64,000 bases of DNA from Pseudomonas gingeri (GTDB lineage Bacteria > Pseudomonadota > Gammaproteobacteria > Pseudomonadales > Pseudomonadaceae). Within the stretch, counting starts at the first letter, position 1, and each line of letters begins with the position of its first letter. The DNA lies in assembly GCF_013386165.1 (NCBI RefSeq), contig NZ_JACAOS010000001.1:299476-363475 (forward strand). The letters run 5' to 3'. This document shows, piece by piece, positions 32,763 through 43,768 of the stretch. A program made the position numbers and the translations under genes. The notes under the pieces are model-generated. The model was not told the origin of the DNA. It saw only the letters and a program-made list of their open reading frames with translations, and ran no database searches.

Positions 32763-33881
32763 TTGATTGTTTTTCGTTATCTGTCCCGCGAAGTCTTGAT
32801 CACCTTGAGCGCGGTCAGCGCCGTGCTGCTGGTCATTACCATGAGCGGACGCTTCGTCAAATTCCTGGCCCAGGCCGCCTCGGGCCAATTGGACCCGGGC
32901 TCGCTGTTCCTGATCATGGGCTTTCGCCTGCCCGGCTTCCTCCAGCTGATCCTGCCACTGGGCCTGTTCCTCGGGATCCTGCTGGCCTACGGCCGGCTCT
33001 ATCTCGAAAGCGAAATGACTGTGCTGTCCGCCACCGGCATGAGCCAGCAGCGCCTGCTGGGCATGACCATGGCACCGGCGCTGCTGGTGGCCTTGCTCGT
33101 CGCCTGGATCAGCCTGAGCCTGGCCCCCAAGGGTGCCCTGCAATTCCAGTTGCTGCTCAACCAGCAGGACGCCATGACCGAGTTCGACACCCTGGTGCCC
33201 GGCCGTTTCCAGGAGCTCAACGATGGCTCGCGGGTCACCTATACCGAACGCCTGTCCGATGATCGGGCGAACCTGGGCGGTGTGTTCATCTCGGAAAAAC
33301 GCTTTGGCGTGAACAAGAAGGACCGTGGCATTTCCGTGCTGGTGGCCGAGAAGGGCCGCCAGGAAGTGCGTCAGGACGGCAACCGCTACCTGATCCTCGA
33401 AAACGGCTATCGCTACGACGGCAGCCCTGGCATGGCCGATTACCGGGCGATCAAGTACGAAACCTATGGCGTCATGCTGCCCAAGCCCGAGATCAGCGAA
33501 GAAGTCACCGACCGTGATGCGATGATGACCTCGACCCTGTTCGGCAACCCGGACCTGAAAGCGGTCGCCGAGCTGCAATGGCGCCTTTCGCTGCCCCTGC
33601 TGGTGTTTATCGTGACCCTGATGGCCGTGCCGCTGTCGCGGGTCAACCCTCGCCAGGGCCGTTTCCTCAAGCTGCTGCCGGCGATCCTTCTTTATATGGC
33701 CTACCTGACCATGCTGATTTCGGCCCGTGGTTCGCTGGAGAAAGGCAATCTGTCTCCGGCCTTGGGCATGTGGTGGGTGCACGGCCTGTTCCTGGCCATC
33801 GGCCTGTCGCTGCTGTATTGGGAGCCCCTGCGTTTGAAACTGGCGAGTCGTCGCACTGTGAAGGAGATGGCTCGTGGTTAA
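32763..33881 (+). CDS. lptF: LPS export ABC transporter permease LptF
   Basis: The 372-residue membrane protein begins MIVFRYLSREVLITLSAVSA with TTG at 32763, preceded by CTGGAG at 8 bases; a GTG at 32754 would overlap that site. The YjgP/YjgQ pattern is clear: three N-terminal membrane segments, a periplasmic beta-jelly-roll region and three C-terminal segments (LSLPLLVFIVTLMAVPLSRVNPRQGRF). With LptG and LptB it extracts lipopolysaccharide from the inner membrane. It overlaps lptG by 8 bases. Confidence 0.95.
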   Translation: MIVFRYLSREVLITLSAVSAVLLVITMSGRFVKFLAQAASGQLDPGSLFLIMGFRLPGFLQLILPLGLFLGILLAYGRLYLESEMTVLSATGMSQQRLLGMTMAPALLVALLVAWISLSLAPKGALQFQLLLNQQDAMTEFDTLVPGRFQELNDGSRVTYTERLSDDRANLGGVFISEKRFGVNKKDRGISVLVAEKGRQEVRQDGNRYLILENGYRYDGSPGMADYRAIKYETYGVMLPKPEISEEVTDRDAMMTSTLFGNPDLKAVAELQWRLSLPLLVFIVTLMAVPLSRVNPRQGRFLKLLPAILLYMAYLTMLISARGSLEKGNLSPALGMWWVHGLFLAIGLSLLYWEPLRLKLASRRTVKEMARG

Positions 33882-34935
33882 GCTCGATCGCTACATCGGT
33901 AGCAGTGTGTTCATGGCGATCCTCGCCGTGCTGGGGATCATCCTCGGGCTGGCCTCGCTGTTTGCCTTTATCGATGAGATGGGCAACATTTCCGATACCT
34001 ATACCTTGGCCGATGTGTTGAGTTTTGTGGTGCTTACCGCGCCGCGCCGGGTCTACGACATGTTGCCGATGGCCGGTCTGATCGGTTGCCTGATCGGCCT
34101 CGGCAGCCTGGCCAGCAACAGTGAGTTGACCATCATGCGTGCGGCGGGCGTGTCCGTTGGGCGTATCGTCTGGGCGGTGATGAAGCCGATGCTGCTGCTG
34201 ATGCTGATCGGCGTGCTGGTCGGCGAGTACGTCGCCCCGGCCACCGAGAGCAAGGCCCAGGCGGCCAAGGCCCTGGCCCAAGGCTCGGGGGATGCGCAGA
34301 GTTCGCGCAACGGCCTGTGGCACCGCCAGGGTGACGAGTTCATCCATATCAACGCCGTGCAACCCAACGGCCTGCTGTATGGCGTGACTCGCTATCACTT
34401 CGACAGCGAGCGCCACATGCTCTCGTCGAGCTTTGCCAAGAAAGCCCACTTCGACAAGGACTTCTGGGCGCTGACGGATGTCACCACCACCTATTTCCGT
34501 GACGGCCACACTGAAGTGATCAACGTGCCGGAAGAGCGCTGGGACGTGGCCTTGAGCCCGAACCTGCTGAGTACCGTGGTGATGGTGCCCGAGGCCCTGT
34601 CGATCAGCGGCCTGTGGAGCTACATCCACTACCTGGCGGACCAGGGCCTGGCGAACGGTCGCTACTGGCTGGCGTTCTGGGTCAAGGTCCTGCAACCGCT
34701 GGTGACTGCGGCACTGGTTCTGATGGCGATTTCCTTCATCTTCGGCCCGCTGCGTTCGGTTACCCTGGGGCAGCGGGTGTTCACCGGCGTGCTGGTGGGC
34801 TTCACTTTCCGCATCGCCCAGGACTTGCTGGGGCCGTCGAGCCTGGTGTTCGGCTTCCCGCCCCTGCTGGCGGTGGTAGTGCCGGCGGCGATCTGCGCGG
34901 TGGCCGGTTTCTGGCTGTTGCGACGGGCCGGATGA
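33874..34935 (+). CDS. lptG: LPS export ABC transporter permease LptG
   Basis: The 353-residue permease starts with GTG at 33874 (VVKLDRYIGSSVFMAILAVL), preceded by AAGGAG. Features match LptG: VLTAPRRVYDMLPMAGLIGCLIGLGSLA in the first half, a periplasmic domain, and SFIFGPLRSVTLGQRVFTGV near the C-terminus. It is LptF's partner in the LptB2FG complex. The gene overlaps lptF and is followed by a terminator. Confidence 0.95.
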   Translation: MVKLDRYIGSSVFMAILAVLGIILGLASLFAFIDEMGNISDTYTLADVLSFVVLTAPRRVYDMLPMAGLIGCLIGLGSLASNSELTIMRAAGVSVGRIVWAVMKPMLLLMLIGVLVGEYVAPATESKAQAAKALAQGSGDAQSSRNGLWHRQGDEFIHINAVQPNGLLYGVTRYHFDSERHMLSSSFAKKAHFDKDFWALTDVTTTYFRDGHTEVINVPEERWDVALSPNLLSTVVMVPEALSISGLWSYIHYLADQGLANGRYWLAFWVKVLQPLVTAALVLMAISFIFGPLRSVTLGQRVFTGVLVGFTFRIAQDLLGPSSLVFGFPPLLAVVVPAAICAVAGFWLLRRAG

Positions 34936-34963
34936 TGAAGCGATTGAGCGCTGATTGATCCAG

Positions 34964-34998
34964 GAAAAAGCCTCTGTCCAGTGACCGAGGCTTTTTTG
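34964..34998 (+). terminator. Rho-independent terminator of lptFG
   Basis: AAAAAGCCTC pairs with GAGGCTTTTTT around TGTCCAGTGACC, 29 bases after the lptG stop. Confidence 0.88.
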
Positions 34999-35105
34999 TC
35001 TGTGCCGCCGGGCCTGTTCACGTGACGCCTTGGTCGCGCATCAGGTACAATTCCCGGCTATTTTTCGGCGGGCAGTCTGCCTGCAACCTTTTTGAGTGTT
35101 GATCC

Positions 35106-36905
35106 GTGAGTGATTTGAGTCATATCCGCAATTTCTCCATCATCGCCCACATTGACCATGGCAAGTCGACTCTGGCCGATCGCTTCATCCAGATGTGCGG
35201 CGGCCTTGCCGAGCGCGAGATGGAAGCGCAGGTGCTGGATTCCATGGACCTCGAGCGCGAGCGCGGGATCACCATCAAGGCCCATAGCGTCACCCTGTAC
35301 TACACGGCTCGCGACGGCATCACCTATCAGCTGAACTTCATTGATACCCCGGGCCACGTCGACTTCACCTACGAAGTCAGCCGTTCCCTGGCGGCCTGTG
35401 AAGGTGCCTTGCTGGTGGTGGACGCCGGCCAGGGCGTTGAAGCCCAGTCCGTTGCCAACTGCTACACCGCGATCGAGCAGGGCCTGGAAGTCATGCCGGT
35501 GCTGAACAAGATCGACCTGCCCCAGGCCGATCCGGACCGCGTGAAGGAAGAGATCGAGAAAATCATCGGTATCGATGCCACCGACGCCGTCACCTGCAGT
35601 GCCAAGACCGGCCTGGGTGTCGACGAAGTGCTCGAGCGCCTGGTGACCACCATTCCCGCGCCGACCGGCAATATCGAAGATCCGCTGCAAGCGCTGATCA
35701 TCGACTCCTGGTTCGACAACTACCTGGGCGTCGTGTCCCTGGTGCGCGTGCGCCACGGCCGCGTGAAGAAGGGCGACAAGATCCTGGTCAAGTCCACCGG
35801 CAAGATGCACCTGGTGGACAGCGTTGGTGTGTTCAACCCGAAACATACCGCCACCGTCGACCTGAAAGCCGGCGAAGTGGGCTTTATCATCGCCGGTATC
35901 AAGGACATCCACGGTGCGCCGGTGGGTGACACCCTGACCCTGAGCACCACCCCTGACGTCGACGTGCTGCCGGGTTTCAAACGTATCCAGCCGCAGGTCT
36001 ACGCCGGTCTGTTCCCGGTCAGTTCCGACGATTTCGAAGATTTCCGCGAAGCCCTGCAAAAGCTCACGCTGAACGACTCCTCGCTGCAGTACACCCCGGA
36101 AAGCTCCGATGCCCTGGGCTTCGGCTTCCGTTGCGGGTTCCTCGGCATGCTGCACATGGAGATCATCCAGGAGCGCCTGGAGCGCGAGTACGACCTGGAC
36201 CTGATCACCACTGCACCGACGGTAATCTTCGAGTTGGTGCTGAAAAACGGCGAAACCATCTACGTCGACAACCCGTCCAAGCTGCCGGACCTGTCGGCCA
36301 TCGAGGATATGCGCGAGCCGATCGTCCGGGCGAACATTCTTGTGCCGCAGGAGCACCTGGGCAACGTCATTACCCTGTGTATCGAGAAGCGCGGCATTCA
36401 GCACGACATGCTGTTCCTCGGTTCGCAGGTGCAAGTGACCTACGATTTGCCGATGAACGAAGTGGTCCTGGACTTCTTTGACCGTCTCAAATCCACCAGT
36501 CGCGGCTATGCTTCGCTGGACTACCATTTTGATCGTTACCAGTCGGCCAACCTGGTCAAGCTGGATGTCCTGATCAACGGTGAAAAGGTCGACGCCCTGG
36601 CGTTGATCGTGCATCGTGATAACGCGCATTACAAAGGTCGTGCGTTGACCGAGAAGATGAAAGAACTGATTCCTCGTCAGATGTTCGACGTTGCCATCCA
36701 GGCCGCCATTGGCGGGCAGATCGTGGCGCGGACAACCGTCAAGGCCCTCAGAAAGAACGTACTGGCCAAATGCTATGGCGGTGACGTCAGCCGTAAGCGC
36801 AAGCTGTTGGAAAAGCAAAAGGCCGGTAAGAAACGCATGAAGCAAGTAGGTAACGTGGAAATTCCACAGGAAGCCTTCCTTGCAGTGCTCAGGTTGGATA
36901 GTTAG
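35106..36905 (+). CDS. lepA: Elongation factor 4 (LepA)
   Basis: The 599-residue GTPase starts with GTG ([20 protein letters not shown]). G motifs are [33 protein letters not shown] and CSAKTG; the LepA-specific C-terminal domain ends [20 protein letters not shown]. LepA binds ribosomes and affects elongation and 30S biogenesis. Length matches the family. It begins a same-strand block with lepB 5 bases after its stop. Confidence 0.98.
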   Translation: MSDLSHIRNFSIIAHIDHGKSTLADRFIQMCGGLAEREMEAQVLDSMDLERERGITIKAHSVTLYYTARDGITYQLNFIDTPGHVDFTYEVSRSLAACEGALLVVDAGQGVEAQSVANCYTAIEQGLEVMPVLNKIDLPQADPDRVKEEIEKIIGIDATDAVTCSAKTGLGVDEVLERLVTTIPAPTGNIEDPLQALIIDSWFDNYLGVVSLVRVRHGRVKKGDKILVKSTGKMHLVDSVGVFNPKHTATVDLKAGEVGFIIAGIKDIHGAPVGDTLTLSTTPDVDVLPGFKRIQPQVYAGLFPVSSDDFEDFREALQKLTLNDSSLQYTPESSDALGFGFRCGFLGMLHMEIIQERLEREYDLDLITTAPTVIFELVLKNGETIYVDNPSKLPDLSAIEDMREPIVRANILVPQEHLGNVITLCIEKRGIQHDMLFLGSQVQVTYDLPMNEVVLDFFDRLKSTSRGYASLDYHFDRYQSANLVKLDVLINGEKVDALALIVHRDNAHYKGRALTEKMKELIPRQMFDVAIQAAIGGQIVARTTVKALRKNVLAKCYGGDVSRKRKLLEKQKAGKKRMKQVGNVEIPQEAFLAVLRLDS

Positions 36906-36910
36906 GTCCT

Positions 36911-37765
36911 ATGTCACTAAATTTCCCGCTGTTGCTGGTCATCGCCGTCGCCGTCTGTGGTGTCTTGGCGTTGTTCGATCTGGTCTTTCTGGCGCCTCGT
37001 CGGCGTTCCGCTATCGCTGCCTATCAGGGCAGCGTGACGCAGCCCGATGGCGATGTGGTCGAAAAACTGAGCAAGGAGCCTTTGCTGGTTGAATACGGCA
37101 AATCCTTCTTCCCGGTGTTGTTTATCGTGCTGGTGCTGCGTTCGTTCCTGGTGGAACCGTTCCAGATTCCGTCCGGCTCGATGAAGCCGACCCTGGATGT
37201 CGGTGACTTCATCCTGGTGAACAAGTTTTCCTACGGGATTCGTTTGCCGGTGATCGACATGAAGGTCATCAAGGTCGGTGACCCGCAGCGCGGCGATGTG
37301 ATGGTGTTCCGTTACCCGAGCGACCCCAACGTCAACTACATCAAGCGTGTAGTCGGCCTGCCGGGCGACGTGGTGCGCTACACCGCGGACAAGAAGCTGT
37401 TCGTCAACGGCCAGCCGGTGGCTGAGCAATTGGTCGGCGCCGAGCCGGGCATGCTCGGCAGCGCGGAGCTCTACAAAGAGCAACTGGGCGCCGCCGAGCA
37501 CCTGATCCGCAAGGAAATGGGCCGTTACCGCGCGCCGCCTGATCATGAGTGGACCGTCCCGGCGGGCCATTACTTCATGATGGGCGACAACCGCGACAAC
37601 TCCAACGACAGCCGCTACTGGGATGATCCGAACATTCCCAAGGAGCTGCTGGGCATGGTTCCCGACGAGAACATCGTCGGCAAGGCCTTCGCGGTCTGGA
37701 TGAGCTGGCCCGAACCGAAACTCAGCCACTTCCCGAATTTTTCCCGGGTCGGTCTGATCAAGTAA
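36911..37765 (+). CDS. lepB: Signal peptidase I
   Basis: The 284-residue protein has an N-terminal membrane anchor (FPLLLVIAVAVCGVLALFDL), a second hydrophobic segment (FFPVLFIVLVLRSFLVEPF) and the catalytic Ser90 (PSGSMKPTL) and Lys145 (YIKRVVGLPGD), numbered as in E. coli. The box MGDNRDNSNDSR is complete. It removes signal peptides from exported proteins at the periplasmic face. The gene follows lepA closely, as in most gamma-proteobacteria. Confidence 0.97.
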   Translation: MSLNFPLLLVIAVAVCGVLALFDLVFLAPRRRSAIAAYQGSVTQPDGDVVEKLSKEPLLVEYGKSFFPVLFIVLVLRSFLVEPFQIPSGSMKPTLDVGDFILVNKFSYGIRLPVIDMKVIKVGDPQRGDVMVFRYPSDPNVNYIKRVVGLPGDVVRYTADKKLFVNGQPVAEQLVGAEPGMLGSAELYKEQLGAAEHLIRKEMGRYRAPPDHEWTVPAGHYFMMGDNRDNSNDSRYWDDPNIPKELLGMVPDENIVGKAFAVWMSWPEPKLSHFPNFSRVGLIK

Positions 37766-37772
37766 CCAAACC

Positions 37773-37805
37773 CGGCGCTGTGAACACAGCGCCGAGTGCT
37801 TTTTC
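37773..37805 (+). terminator. Hairpin between lepB and the DUF4845 gene; terminator or attenuator
   Basis: CGGCGCTGT and ACAGCGCCG form a perfect 9-bp stem around GAAC, followed by AGTGCTTTTTC. The T-run is offset by five bases, so partial termination inside the operon is plausible. Confidence 0.5.
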
Positions 37806-37820
37806 AGGTGCCGCAGGACC

Positions 37821-38204
37821 ATGAAGATGACGTCTGCTCGCTCGCAAAAAGGCCTGTCGTTTTTTGGCTGGTTGCTGACCCTGGCTTTAGTCGCCTTTGC
37901 CGCCAGCGTGGCGTTGAAGGTGGTCCCGCATTACCTCGACTACCTGTCGATGAAGAGAATCATCATGTCGGTGGAAACCGACAAGGCGGCGGATATCACC
38001 ACCGTCAACGACTTTTATACCCATGTTACCCGCGGCATGCAGGTCAACAGTATTCAGGATTTGGATTTGGACAAGGTGTTAAGCGTGACGTTGGAGAACA
38101 ACCGGTTCCTCGCGCACTTGAAATATGAGCAGCGTGATCCGCTGATCCAGAACATCGATCTGGTGGTCAAGTTCGACCACGAATTCAGCGTGGCCAAACC
38201 GTGA
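37821..38204 (+). CDS. DUF4845 membrane protein
   Basis: The 127-residue protein starts [20 protein letters not shown], with one membrane helix (about residues 14-32), a pilin-like short N-terminus and a small periplasmic domain ([20 protein letters not shown] onward). The function of DUF4845 is unknown; the family is constantly found between lepB and rnc in Pseudomonas. Its stop overlaps the rnc start (GTGA), so translation is coupled. Confidence 0.9.
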   Translation: MKMTSARSQKGLSFFGWLLTLALVAFAASVALKVVPHYLDYLSMKRIIMSVETDKAADITTVNDFYTHVTRGMQVNSIQDLDLDKVLSVTLENNRFLAHLKYEQRDPLIQNIDLVVKFDHEFSVAKP

Positions 38205-38890
38205 GCGTTTCTTTAAACCGTCTCGAGCGCCAGCTCGGCTATACCTTCAAGGATCAGGAGCTGATGCTCCTGGCCCTGACCCACCGCAGTTTTGCCGGGC
38301 GCAACAACGAACGCCTGGAATTCCTCGGTGATGCCATTCTCAACTTCGTGGCCGGTGAGGCGCTGTTCGAGCGTTTTCCCCAGGCCCGCGAAGGCCAGTT
38401 GTCGCGTTTGCGCGCGCGTCTGGTGAAAGGTGAAACACTGGCGGTACTGGCTCGGGGGTTCGAGTTGGGCGATTACCTGCGCCTGGGTTCCGGCGAATTG
38501 AAAAGCGGTGGTTTTCGCCGTGAGTCGATTCTCGCCGATGCCCTGGAAGCCCTGATCGGCGCCATTTACCTGGATGCCGGCATGGAAGCCGCGCGGGACC
38601 GGGTGTTGGCCTGGCTGACCTCGGAGTTCGACAGCCTGACGCTGGTGGACACCAACAAGGACCCCAAGACCCGGCTGCAGGAGTTTCTCCAGTCCCGGGC
38701 CTGCGACCTGCCGCGTTACGAAGTGGTGGATATCCAGGGTGAGCCGCACTGCCGGACGTTCTTCGTCGAGTGCGAGATCACCCTATTGAATGAAAAAAGC
38801 CGAGGTCAGGGTGTGAGCCGTCGTATTGCCGAACAGGTAGCGGCGGCATCGGCACTGATTGCCCTGGGCGTGGAGAATGGTAATGACTGA
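38201..38890 (+). CDS. rnc: Ribonuclease III
   Basis: The 229-residue protein starts with GTG ([16 protein letters not shown]). The RNase III signature [15 protein letters not shown], the metal-binding [16 protein letters not shown] segment and a C-terminal double-stranded RNA-binding domain ([20 protein letters not shown] onward) are intact. It processes rRNA precursors and double-stranded RNA. It overlaps the DUF4845 gene by 4 bases and era by 8 bases. Confidence 0.97.
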   Translation: MSVSLNRLERQLGYTFKDQELMLLALTHRSFAGRNNERLEFLGDAILNFVAGEALFERFPQAREGQLSRLRARLVKGETLAVLARGFELGDYLRLGSGELKSGGFRRESILADALEALIGAIYLDAGMEAARDRVLAWLTSEFDSLTLVDTNKDPKTRLQEFLQSRACDLPRYEVVDIQGEPHCRTFFVECEITLLNEKSRGQGVSRRIAEQVAAASALIALGVENGND

Positions 38891-39785
38891 TTCAACGGCA
38901 ACACGCTGCGGCTACGTCGCCATCGTCGGCCGGCCGAACGTGGGCAAGTCCACGCTGCTGAACCATATTCTCGGGCAGAAACTGGCGATCACCTCGCGCA
39001 AGCCCCAGACCACTCGCCACAACATGCTCGGGATCAAGACCGAAGGCGCCGTGCAGGCGATCTACGTGGACACCCCGGGCATGCACAAGGGCGGCGAAAA
39101 GGCCCTGAACCGTTACATGAACAAGACTGCTTCGGCGGCGTTGAAAGACGTCGACGTGGTGATCTTCGTGGTGGATCGGACCCGCTGGACCGATGAGGAC
39201 CAGATGGTCCTGGAGCGCATCCAGTACGTTGAAGGCCCGGTGATCGTGGCCTTGAACAAGACCGACCGGATCGAGGACAAGGCCGAGCTGATGCCGCACC
39301 TGAGCTGGTTGCAGGAGCAGTTGCCGAAGGCGCAGATCGTGCCGATCTCGGCGCAGCACGGGCACAACCTTGAGCACCTGGAAAGTCTGATCGCCTCGCA
39401 CCTGCCGGAAAACGATCACTTTTTCCCGGAAGACCAGATCACCGACCGTAGCAGCCGTTTCCTGGCCGCGGAACTGGTGCGTGAGAAAATCATGCGTCAG
39501 ATGGGCGCCGAGCTGCCGTACCAGATCACCGTGGAAATCGAAGAGTTCAAGCAGCAGGGCAAGACCCTGCATATCCATGCGTTGATCCTCGTCGAGCGTG
39601 ATGGCCAGAAGAAGATCATCATTGGCGACAAGGGCGAGCGTATCAAGCGCATCGGTACCGAGGCGCGCAAGGATATGGAACTGCTGTTCGATTCGAAGAT
39701 CATGCTCAACCTGTGGGTCAAGGTGAAGGGTGGCTGGTCCGATGACGAGCGTGCATTGCGTTCGTTGGGTTACGGCGACCTGTAA
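38883..39785 (+). CDS. era: GTPase Era
   Basis: The 300-residue protein starts [20 protein letters not shown] at 38883, preceded by GGAGAATGGT inside rnc; the frame from 38859 would overlap rnc more. G1 GRPNVGKST, switch region [13 protein letters not shown]3 DTPGM and G4 NKTDRI are present, and the C-terminal KH domain ([20 protein letters not shown], then [15 protein letters not shown]) binds the 3' end of 16S rRNA. It supports 30S assembly. recO lies downstream after a 133-bp repeat. Confidence 0.97.
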   Translation: MTDSTATRCGYVAIVGRPNVGKSTLLNHILGQKLAITSRKPQTTRHNMLGIKTEGAVQAIYVDTPGMHKGGEKALNRYMNKTASAALKDVDVVIFVVDRTRWTDEDQMVLERIQYVEGPVIVALNKTDRIEDKAELMPHLSWLQEQLPKAQIVPISAQHGHNLEHLESLIASHLPENDHFFPEDQITDRSSRFLAAELVREKIMRQMGAELPYQITVEIEEFKQQGKTLHIHALILVERDGQKKIIIGDKGERIKRIGTEARKDMELLFDSKIMLNLWVKVKGGWSDDERALRSLGYGDL

Positions 39786-39812
39786 CCCGAGGGGTCCCGC
39801 GCGCGGGCTTGT

Positions 39813-39945
39813 TGTGGCGAGCGGGCTTGCCCGCGCTGGGCTGCGAAGCGGCCCTAAAACCAGCGATCGCGGTGTGTCAGGTAGAACGCGGTGATCGGTT
39901 TTGCGACTGCTTCGCAGTCGAGCGCGGGCAAGCCCGCTCGCCACA
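39813..39945. repeat. 133-bp dispersed hairpin repeat, copy 2 (inverse orientation)
   Basis: The ends TGTGGCGAGCGGGCTTGCCC and its complement match those at 5965-6097 and 59316-59448. The inner blocks are swapped relative to the other two (the GGCCCTAAAACC block comes first), showing opposite insertion. It separates era from recO within an otherwise compact operon. Confidence 0.9.
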
Positions 39946-39983
39946 ATTAAGCCGTCGCATCCTTCAGAGACATTTATACGCCG

Positions 39984-40673
39984 ATGTCCGCTAACCCACC
40001 TCCCAGCCAACCGGCCTACGTCCTGCACTCCCGTGCCTATCGCGAAAACAGCGCGCTGGTGGACTTCATCACTCCGCAGGGTCGCCTTCGCGCCGTGCTG
40101 CGCAGTGCGCGGGGCAAGGCCGGCACCCTGGCGCGGCCCTTCGTCCCCCTGGAAGTCGAGTTTCGCGGTCGCAGCGAGCTGAAGAACGTCGGCCGGATGG
40201 AAAGCGCGGGTGTCTCCACCTGGCTGGTGGGCGAGGCCCTGTTCAGCGGTCTCTACCTCAATGAGCTGTTGATCCGCCTGCTCCCCGCCGAAGACCCACA
40301 CCCCGCGGTCTTCGACCACTACGCCGCGACCCTGCTGGCCCTGGCCGAAGGCCGAGCCCTCGAACCCTTGCTGCGCTCCTTTGAATGGCGGCTGTTGGAC
40401 GACCTCGGCTACGGCTTTTCCCTGGACCTGGACATTCACGGCGAACCCGTGGCGGCGGACGGCTTGTACCGCCTGCAAGTCGACGCGGGCCTGGAGCGGG
40501 TCTACCTGTTGCAACCGGGCTTGTTCCAGGGCACCGAGCTGCTGGCCATGGCCCAGGCCGACTGGACGGCGGTGGGTGCGCTGTCGGCGGCCAAGCGCCT
40601 GATGCGCCAGGCCCTGGCAGTGCATCTGGGCGGCAAGCCGCTGGTCAGTCGCGAGTTGTTTCGCAAGTCCTGA
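39984..40673 (+). CDS. recO: DNA repair protein RecO
   Basis: The 229-residue protein starts [20 protein letters not shown]. RecO features are an N-terminal OB fold ([20 protein letters not shown], then [13 protein letters not shown]) and a helical C-domain ([20 protein letters not shown], then [15 protein letters not shown]). With RecR it loads RecA onto SSB-coated DNA in the RecF pathway. No zinc-finger cysteines are seen, as in other gamma-proteobacterial RecO. Confidence 0.94.
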   Translation: MSANPPPSQPAYVLHSRAYRENSALVDFITPQGRLRAVLRSARGKAGTLARPFVPLEVEFRGRSELKNVGRMESAGVSTWLVGEALFSGLYLNELLIRLLPAEDPHPAVFDHYAATLLALAEGRALEPLLRSFEWRLLDDLGYGFSLDLDIHGEPVAADGLYRLQVDAGLERVYLLQPGLFQGTELLAMAQADWTAVGALSAAKRLMRQALAVHLGGKPLVSRELFRKS

Positions 40674-40851
40674 GCAGGGGGCGGGCCGACTCATGGGGGT
40701 CAGGACCTCGACGCCGACTGCTGCTTCTGTGACGGCTCAACGCCCCGGTCATAACCCTCCACATGCGCATTCGCCTCACAGAACGGGCCGTAAAGGCCAC
40801 GGCTGACGTGTATGCTGTGCGTCGAATCTTCCACTCTTCAGGAGTCTTTCC

Positions 40852-41598
40852 GTGAGCACCAGCACTCGTATCCTTCTCGGCGTGAACATCGACCACGTCG
40901 CCACCCTGCGTCAGGCCCGGGGCACACGTTATCCCGATCCGGTCAAGGCTGCGCTGGATGCCGAAGAGGCGGGCGCCGACGGCATTACCGTGCACCTGCG
41001 TGAAGACCGCCGACATATCCAGGAGCGCGATGTGCTGCTGCTCAAGGACGTGTTGCAGACGCGGATGAACTTCGAGATGGGCGTGACCGAGGAGATGATG
41101 GCGTTTGCCGAGCGCATTCGTCCGGCGCATATCTGCCTGGTCCCGGAAACCCGTCAGGAACTGACCACTGAAGGTGGCCTGGACGTGGCGGGGCAGGAAG
41201 AGCGGATCAAGGCGGCGGTGGAGCGTTTGAGCAAGATCGGCAGCGAAGTGTCGCTGTTCATCGATGCTGACGAGCGGCAGATCGCCGCGGCCAAGCGTGT
41301 CGGGGCACCGGCTATCGAATTGCACACCGGGCGTTATGCCGATGCCCATACCCCGGCTGAAGTGGCCGAAGAGCTGAAGCGGATCGCCGATGGCGTGGCG
41401 TTTGGCGTGGCCCAGGGCTTGATCGTCAATGCCGGGCATGGCCTGCATTACCACAACGTTGAAGCCGTGGCGGCGATCCCGGGGATCAACGAGCTGAACA
41501 TCGGTCATGCGCTGGTGGCGCACGCGCTGTTCGTCGGGTTCAAGGGCGCGGTGTCGGAGATGAAGGCGCTGATCCTGGCGGCTGCGCCGAAGGCCTGA
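40852..41598 (+). CDS. pdxJ: Pyridoxine 5'-phosphate synthase PdxJ
   Basis: The 248-residue TIM-barrel enzyme starts with GTG ([20 protein letters not shown]). Signature parts are [32 protein letters not shown], the active-site Glu segment [10 protein letters not shown] and [11 protein letters not shown]. PdxJ condenses 1-deoxyxylulose 5-phosphate with 3-amino-2-oxopropyl phosphate to make the vitamin B6 ring. It ends the lepA-pdxJ block and is followed by a REP array. Confidence 0.97.
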   Translation: MSTSTRILLGVNIDHVATLRQARGTRYPDPVKAALDAEEAGADGITVHLREDRRHIQERDVLLLKDVLQTRMNFEMGVTEEMMAFAERIRPAHICLVPETRQELTTEGGLDVAGQEERIKAAVERLSKIGSEVSLFIDADERQIAAAKRVGAPAIELHTGRYADAHTPAEVAEELKRIADGVAFGVAQGLIVNAGHGLHYHNVEAVAAIPGINELNIGHALVAHALFVGFKGAVSEMKALILAAAPKA

Positions 41599-41637
41599 TA
41601 TCCCCCGGGAATCCCCAATCCGGTCGACGCTCGATTG

Positions 41638-41955
41638 CTCGCGATGACGTCCGTAAAGACGATACGAGGCTCAAGGGCCTCATCGCTGGCAAGCCAGCTC
41701 CTACAAAGACCTCGGCAGCACGATATTTTTGGGTGAGACGCGGTCCTGTAGGAGCCGGCTTGCTGGCGATGGCGTCCGCAAAACACTGCAAGGCTCAAAG
41801 GCCTCATCGCTGGCAAGCCAGCTCCTACAAAGACCTCGGCAGCACGATATTTTTGGGTGAGACGCGGTCCTGTAGGAGCCGGCTTGCTGGCGATGGCGTC
41901 TGCAAGAACACTGCAAGGCTCAAAGGCCTCATCGCTGGCAAGCCAGCTCCTACAA
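41638..41955. repeat. Tandem array of a 124/125-bp REP-containing unit
   Basis: GCCTCATCGCTGGCAAGCCA recurs at 41677, 41801 and 41926, a period of 124 and 125 bases. The two full units differ at only a few positions, mostly near CGTCCGCAAAA/CGTCTGCAAGAA. Each holds two oppositely oriented REP ends (AGCCAGCTCCTACA and TGTAGGAGCCGGCTTGCTGG) with the fixed spacer AAAGACCTCGGCAGCACGAT. A degenerate further half-unit precedes it. It fills the gap between convergent pdxJ and mltF. Confidence 0.9.
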
Positions 41956-42020
41956 GGAGCGTGTCGATCGCCATTGTGCGTAAGCGGGCAAGACGGGATC
42001 TGCCGGGGAGACGGTCCCGG

Positions 42021-43718
<1,698 letters not shown>

Positions 43719-43768
43719 CTAGAATGCACGGCCTCAAAGCACACCCCCTTCCCGAGGCTGTCCCGAAG

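Noticed and set aside
41638..41955. Possible CRISPR array or coding minisatellite
   Set aside because: Units contain REP palindromes, lack variable spacers, and short frames across them have no start signals.
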